64,000 nucleotides of DNA, taken from Kitagawia praeruptora. Taxonomy: Eukaryota > Streptophyta > Magnoliopsida > Apiales > Apiaceae. How positions within the stretch are numbered: the stretch's first letter is position 1; each line of letters begins with the position of its first letter. Location of the stretch: NCBI GenBank assembly GCA_037693485.1, contig CM075353.1, forward strand, positions 56,042,501-56,106,500, given 5' to 3'. Below are positions 59,451 through 64,000 of the stretch, piece after piece. The translations under genes were made by a program, and so were the position numbers. Under the pieces are notes generated by a model, which saw nothing but the letters and a program-made list of their open reading frames with translations, had not been told where the DNA came from and did no database searches.

Positions 59451-60007
59451 TATTCTTAGGCGTTCCTTCAAGCTAGCAAAGCTCCTCCTCATAGTAGCGA
59501 GGTTTTCCTTAATTCGTTGGATTTCACCAGATGGGTGAGGAGCCGCCCTCTCTAGAGGATGCGTCCTGGAGATGAGGACGTGTTCAACCATCGAATTTTC
59601 CTAGAAGTTGGAAATCATCCGAGCCTTGGCTACCACCCTCAGGGCGCGCCCTGAGGGTTATTGGGTATTATCTCTCACCATCTTTAATTTCATCTTTAAC
59701 TCGAGGATTCTCCTACAAAAGTCCAAAAAACAAATAACAAAAATCTCAACAAAACAAGTCAAGGGTTACCTTGTGGGCACATCCTGATGGTGAGGGCGCG
59801 CCCAAATAGTGGACGAGTTCCCGATAATTGCGTCTCTTCTCTAGAACATCCTTCTTCAAATCATATTTGAAATCGCCCCATGGAAAACCTAGTTCGACGT
59901 CATTGACCGAAAATCACCATTCTTGAAAATACCCGGAACTGTCTTTTTGCAACAGCAGCGTGAAAATCATCTTTAGAACCATCTTTTCTTCATCACATCG
60001 AATCTCA

Positions 60008-60352
60008 CTAAGGGTGTGCCCAGAGCGGTGGGGATGAGGGCGCGCCCTCTCTTGAGGATCCAAGAACCACTTCGAGAACTTTCCTAACTTTGAGGGCTTT
60101 CCTTGTTCGACGATGATTTCGTGGGATCCTCCGAGATTTTCTCCTACTTTCTTCCACTTTCTCCGTAGAACTCAATCTTGACCCGAAGTTATTTATGGAA
60201 TCTCTCATACGATAAAGTTGCTCCATTAACTCCGAATTACTGATAAGAACGGGCGGCTGTCCGCCGGCGGTGGATTGAGTTCCATGGTGGTACAGAGAAG
60301 TAGAGATTTCCTCCGGAACATAAGCTTCGTGTCGAGCTTGATTACCCCCCAA
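60008..60352 (-). pseudogene. Gypsy gag N-terminal-like frame
   Basis: About 114 codons just inside the 5' LTR with L-M-E-Q-L-Y-R-M-R-D-S-I-N-N, followed by a basic region. Position and composition fit a gag N-terminus. No capsid core follows in frame. Confidence 0.5.
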
Positions 60353-60466
60353 GCTATCTTCAGAATCGTAATAATCTTCTTAATGAGAACCTCCACCTTA
60401 ATTGTGAGACATCTTTTCCTCCTACGATGAAGATTTTGATTGGCTCCCCTCCTTCTAGCGCCAATT

Positions 60467-61509
60467 TGTTGACGGAGGAATTTGGTAACAACAAATTTTG
60501 AGGTCTGTCGCCGAAATCAATATCTATGACGGTGGTTCTTCGCCGGATAAGTCCCTGGAGTGTGGTGGCTGTGATGAATTGGGGGCTGAGATTGAGAGGG
60601 TTCTTGGTGGTGGCTCGTAGAGCTCTTCGCTTCCATCCCCCTCAATTTGCCTACGTACCTCTATATTTATAGAGGATCAAGCCCACGTAGTTCTTGGAGA
60701 GCAAGAAACCCAAATGGGCTTGGATTGACGAACTAGCTTCTGGAATGTTCTACTATGAGGCCTAACCACAAAGGCCCAAGGATCATCCAGGATCTCAAGA
60801 CTTCACGGATAAGGAAACTTCCCCCGTCGAGGACTAGTCCTATCCGCTACCGCTATTTCTTGATTTCAAGGATGCAGGTATAGCCATGGTTTACCCCAAG
60901 TGCAGAACGCATCCCTGTCCCCCGAATGAGAAGCACCCACCAGAGAGCAGGACAGGTAATCCAGAGCTTTTGGGTGCAAAGTGTAGGATTACTCCGAAGT
61001 TCCCCAATGAGGACGCGCCCATTGGCTACAGGAACAGAGCTCCCAAAGCACACACCAGAAAGTCCCCATCTTTCCACCTTAGGGCGCGCCCTTAGTGTCT
61101 AAGAAGGGTCCTTATATCTAGGCAAACCCCTGGAGGCCTTCTACGACGGACATCCCCCTCCTGAGATACGACAGGAGGGAATTCTTCAACTTCTGGAATC
61201 CCAGCTTGAGTAGAATCCCAACTTTGAGTAGAATCCCAACCTGAGTAGAATCCCAACCTGAGTAGAATCCCAGCCTGAGTAGAATCCCAGGAGAGATTTC
61301 TTCAGTGACTTCTTGGAAAATAAACGTAAATATAAGTCTTTATCATGTTTTAGTATTTAGGGCGCGCCCTCTTTGTAGAGAAAGAGAGGGCGCGTCCTGA
61401 CTTCTCCATTTTCTGCCAAAACCCTAATTAATCCTAGAATTCCCCAAATTGAACCCGTATTTGGCCCGAATTCATCTTAAAATACCCGAACCGAATTTTG
61501 GGCATAACA
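60467..61509 (-). repeat. Gypsy 5' LTR
   Basis: 1043 bp, partner of 52119-53161, with the same minisatellite and palindromes. Confidence 0.95.
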
Positions 61510-61739
61510 GAAAGCTTTTAACTAAAGAAGAAAGATCAGATCCTAAAACATATGCTGACTGTATTCACTGGTGTTTACCAGGAGTTCCTGATACGTGGAA
61601 TGAGATTTGTATGCACATATCCTACAGGATTATTACACTTCTTGATGTTGTAAAACGTAGTTGTAACACCAACCTTCAGCCCTTCACTCTGTTAGACAAT
61701 TTTTTCTTAAAAAAAAGTTTATTCAGAAGTAGATGTTAA

Positions 61740-62192
61740 ACAACATTCCAAGGAAATGTGAAAAACGGTCATAAGATAGATGCAATTGTTTTCATCTTAA
61801 AATATCAATGGAATCATCACATTTGAGATATGTAATCTGATAAGATGTACAAGAGTTTATCAAACAATTGAAAAGATGGGGTCGTCCAAAATTAACAGTG
61901 ATAAGTGACCCTTGTCTTGGCATAACAATGGGCCTGTTTGGCTTTTCATTTCATAGCCAAGCTTATAAGGCTATAAATGAGGGGCGTTTACTTATTTAAG
62001 TTTTAACTCGAACTTATAACTTATATGTTGATAAGTTGAATGTTGATTATCCTTAACATTCAACTTTCAGATTATTTTTATTTCTCTTTATACACGCAAT
62101 ATATAATATCTTTCACATCTTCAAAATCATATATCTTTTGATCCATAATATTCTTATTTTATGCTTTTAGACCATAAGTTACTTATTTTAAG
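61740..62192 (+). other. TBL 3' flank and MITE-like sequence
   Basis: AT-rich 3' sequence. GGGCCTGTTTGGC near 61930 and CCAAACACCC near 63111 may be ends of an outer MITE holding the hAT element below; ACAATG lies beside both. Confidence 0.4.
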
Positions 62193-63097
62193 TAAGGGTG
62201 AGCAAAAATATCCGAAAACCGGATTATCCGATTTTCTGATCCGGTATCCGATTATGAAAATCCGGAAATTAGGATATCCGATCCAAAAAAACCGGACCGG
62301 ATATCCGATCCGGATTATTTTTATGAATTCGGATACGGATCCAGATCACAACTTTTTACAAATCCGGATATCCGGATCCGATCCGGTTTTTAATATCTAT
62401 TAATAATAATTTTTATATTTAATAATAATGAATTTATTATAGAAAAATAATTCAACATTGAACATATTAAATTAAGTAAAGAATTATCACTAATAAATAA
62501 TGAATTTGTCCAAAGTGATTAATAATTTAATAAAATTTATTCTAAAATCAACCTTGATAAATATTTTCTCTTACTTAATCATTTTATGTAAAGTAATTGA
62601 TTAAGAAGTTATGATATTAAAAAAATTAAAAACAAAGTAAATGGAAAAATATTTTCTTTTAATAATATTTTACTTAAAATTATGAATTCGAGAAATATTA
62701 AAAAATGAATGAATATACAAATAAAAAATAAGAACTCGTTAAATAAATAAATGGTAGTTTATGATAGGTCAAAATAAAATTAGGAAAAAAGTCAATATAC
62801 AAATGTTAAAATATGAGATGATGATATCTAAATTTTTATTAATTAATTTATTATTTGTAAAGTTAACGACAAATTATTGGAAATGTAATAAAATTCATTT
62901 ATTTATACTTACAAAAGTAAATTTTACTTAATTAATTCGGATCCGGATTATCCGATTTTCGATCCGGTTTAAACGGATATCCGAATTCTGGATATCCGAT
63001 TAAACCGGAACCGGAATAGATTTTTTAAAATCCGAAAAATCGGATATTCGATCCAAATTTTAAAACTGGATCGGATATCCGATTTTGCTCATCCTTA
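62193..63097. mobile_element. Non-autonomous hAT element with perfect 8-bp TSD
   Basis: TAAGGGTGAGCAAAA at the left and TTTTGCTCATCCTTA at the right are inverted repeats with one mismatch. TSD ATTTTAAG is exact (62185-62192 and 63098-63105). Both subterminal regions are full of ATCCGGAT/GGATATCCG words; the middle is AT-rich and non-coding. Confidence 0.95.
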
Positions 63098-63860
63098 ATT
63101 TTAAGATACCCCAAACACCCACAATGTAAGGAGTCATTAGCTAAATTTGAACAAAAATATCTGAATAATTAATATTTGAGTGATTAAAATATTTAAATCA
63201 TGAATGAATATTATTATTTGGTATATAGTTAATGAAATTTATGAATGGTATTAATTTCCATTTTTCACTTGTGAATGAAATTTTGGAATTATTTTTGTCA
63301 TCATTATATTCCAACTTCCAAGTCTTAATAAATATTAAACTAATTTTTATATTAGCTAAACAATTGGTTTTTAGAGATAATATAATTTGTTATAACAATA
63401 ATTTTAAACTAATACTAAATAAAGTATATAGATATTCATTATTTTTATTTAATAACATAATAATCAAAAGTATATTAAAACATTATTTAAACAATTTCTT
63501 AAATAATTAATGTTTTAATATTGTCCATAGCAGAGCTTGAAAATTGCAGGATATCCTTCTGAATAGTTGAGTTAAAGTTTTCAATCTTAGCGATTAAGGC
63601 ATTTATTAATGATTCGGGAGTGGTAAAGATACAGCCAAACAAATAAATAATCGTATCCTTCTGGTCTATCTACTTATATGATAAAGCTTGAAGGCTAATT
63701 CCCTGTGTTTTTACCATGTTGCCCTTATACATATTTGAATACTACATAATCTGCCACGCTGACCTACAATAATACACGACCACAGCTTATTCCTCCTTGC
63801 ACGTGTCTCTCCTTTTTATTACACAAAGCTTCAAGCTTATTACTGTAGTTATTACCCGGA
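63098..63860. other. AT-rich intergenic stretch
   Basis: I see no convincing gene. A 92-codon frame at 63232-63510 is very AT-rich and probably chance. A CACGTGTC G-box-like site lies near 63801. Confidence 0.5.
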
Positions 63861-63865
63861 ATTGA

Positions 63866-63971
63866 ACATAAGTATATATATACTTACCAGATGTTAATTG
63901 AGGTCCGTAATCAAGCTTCCTCACCACTCTTCTTCCCCTACGCTAACGTGTCGGTGATTAATTCAAACACA
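63866..63971 (+). promoter_or_regulatory. Possible promoter/5' UTR of a gene off the right edge
   Basis: AAGTATATATATACTT near 63868-63885 could be a TATA region about 90 bases before an ATG at 63972. The sequence between is pyrimidine-rich (CACCACTCTTCTTCCCC). Confidence 0.3.
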
Positions 63972-64000
63972 ATGCCTGATTACAGCTTCTCTCGGTATAT
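63972..64000 (+). CDS. Possible first codons of an unidentified gene (partial)
   Basis: ATG followed by P-D-Y-S-F-S-R-Y, open to the window end. Supported only by the TATA-like region and UTR-like composition upstream, so weak. Confidence 0.25.

Larger units (their letters stand above)
52119..61509 (-). mobile_element. Ty3/gypsy element inserted in the last TBL exon
   Basis: LTRs 52119-53161 and 60467-61509 are both 1043 bp and differ at roughly 1-2 percent of positions by eye. Exact TSD GAAAG (52114-52118 and 61510-61514). On the minus strand the primer-binding site TTGGCGCTAGAAGGAGGGG follows the 5' LTR and the polypurine tract GGGGGGTAGT precedes the 3' LTR. Coding remnants are Tat-type but in an abnormal order. 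The interior is rich in GC palindromes and minisatellites. Confidence 0.95.
46577..61739 (+). pseudogene. TBL-type polysaccharide O-acetyltransferase, disrupted
   Basis: TRICHOME BIREFRINGENCE-LIKE family (closest in look to TBL33/TBL3 types), Golgi enzymes that acetylate xylan and other wall polymers. Exons: 46577-47015, 47462-47633, 47754-47953, 48140-48286, 51899-52118 continuing at 61515-61739. The PMR5N region has C-N-V-F-E-G-K-W-I-W-D-N and T-C-K-K-N-G-R. The DUF231 part has W-E-W-E-A-G-T-D-G-N-C-F-N-E-T and D-C-I-H-W-C-L-P-G-V-P-D (the D-x-x-H motif). Lesions: exon 1 shifts frame near the T run at 46765-46780; the GDS motif reads G-D-L (TTA at 47523-47525); a 9.4-kb gypsy element splits the last exon. 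Intron 4 contains a hAT transposon. Normal membrane-anchor-like hydrophobic segment lies near residues 28-48. Confidence 0.9.

Noticed and set aside
58407..59538. Several frames of 60-130 codons in the gypsy spacer
   Set aside because: They follow the 77-bp GC-rich repeat in different frames on both strands and contain no recognisable domain.
63232..63510. 92-codon frame near the right edge
   Set aside because: Composition is extremely AT-rich (I, L, N, F, Y), with no domain, splice structure or promoter.

Overview
This is a plant nuclear window. Split, phase-consistent introns and LTR, CACTA, hAT, Mutator, LINE and MITE families typical of angiosperms all point that way. The codon and intron style suggests a eudicot; an asterid such as Apiaceae is only a guess. 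Two single-copy-type host loci lie in it, and most of the rest is nested transposable elements. Boundaries were fixed by eye from terminal repeats and target-site duplications (TSDs), many of them exact.

Layout. 1-2250: part of a copia-type LTR abutting a minus-strand Ty3/gypsy gag remnant and its 5' LTR. 2251-3463: tandem repeats, a palindromic MITE, a tiny oligo(A) insertion, then the promoter of the first gene. 3464-14017: a complete seven-exon NCL-type Na+/Ca2+ exchanger gene (576 aa, two EF-hands). Intron 1 holds a Mutator-type MITE, a hAT MITE and a 24-G run. Intron 2 holds a full-length Reina-like chromovirus (6151-11438, TSD ATATA) whose gag-pol frame is open. 14346-42200: a nested block. 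A 12.5-kb copia element (14965-27455, TSD TAAAT) was split by a 5.6-kb CACTA-like transposon (17375-23009). That transposon carries exon copies of a ubiquitin C-terminal hydrolase gene and a UDP-apiose/xylose synthase gene, and was itself hit by an RTE-type LINE (19532-20618, 17-bp TSD). To the right are a copia fragment, a broken L1-type LINE, two solo LTRs of one family in opposite orientation (27666-29160 and 38791-40444), a 4.7-kb solo LTR (30115-34798) and a Mutator hairpin MITE (41411-41971, 9-bp TSD).

42781-61739: a TBL-type (trichome-birefringence-like, polysaccharide O-acetyltransferase family) gene that is now a pseudogene. Upstream is a MITE holding an intact 3.2-kb non-coding LTR element (LARD, 42812-45998, TSD TTACT). 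Exon 1 has a frameshift, the GDS serine codon in exon 2 reads Leu, intron 4 contains a complete hAT transposon (48402-51867, TSD CATATTAT), and the last exon is cut by a 9.4-kb Ty3/gypsy element (52119-61509, TSD GAAAG). That gypsy element has an unusual domain order (gag, RNase H, integrase, then protease/RT) and is peppered with a 12-bp GC palindrome. It shares primer-binding site, polypurine tract and LTR ends with the LARD, so the two look like an autonomous-type/parasite pair. 61740-64000: 3' flank, a hAT MITE with perfect 8-bp TSDs (62193-63097), AT-rich sequence, and possibly the first codons of another gene at the right edge.

There is no operon logic: the host genes (NCL ion transport; TBL cell-wall acetylation) are independent. 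The interest lies in how the elements interact with them and with one another. I found no tRNA, rRNA or CRISPR array.
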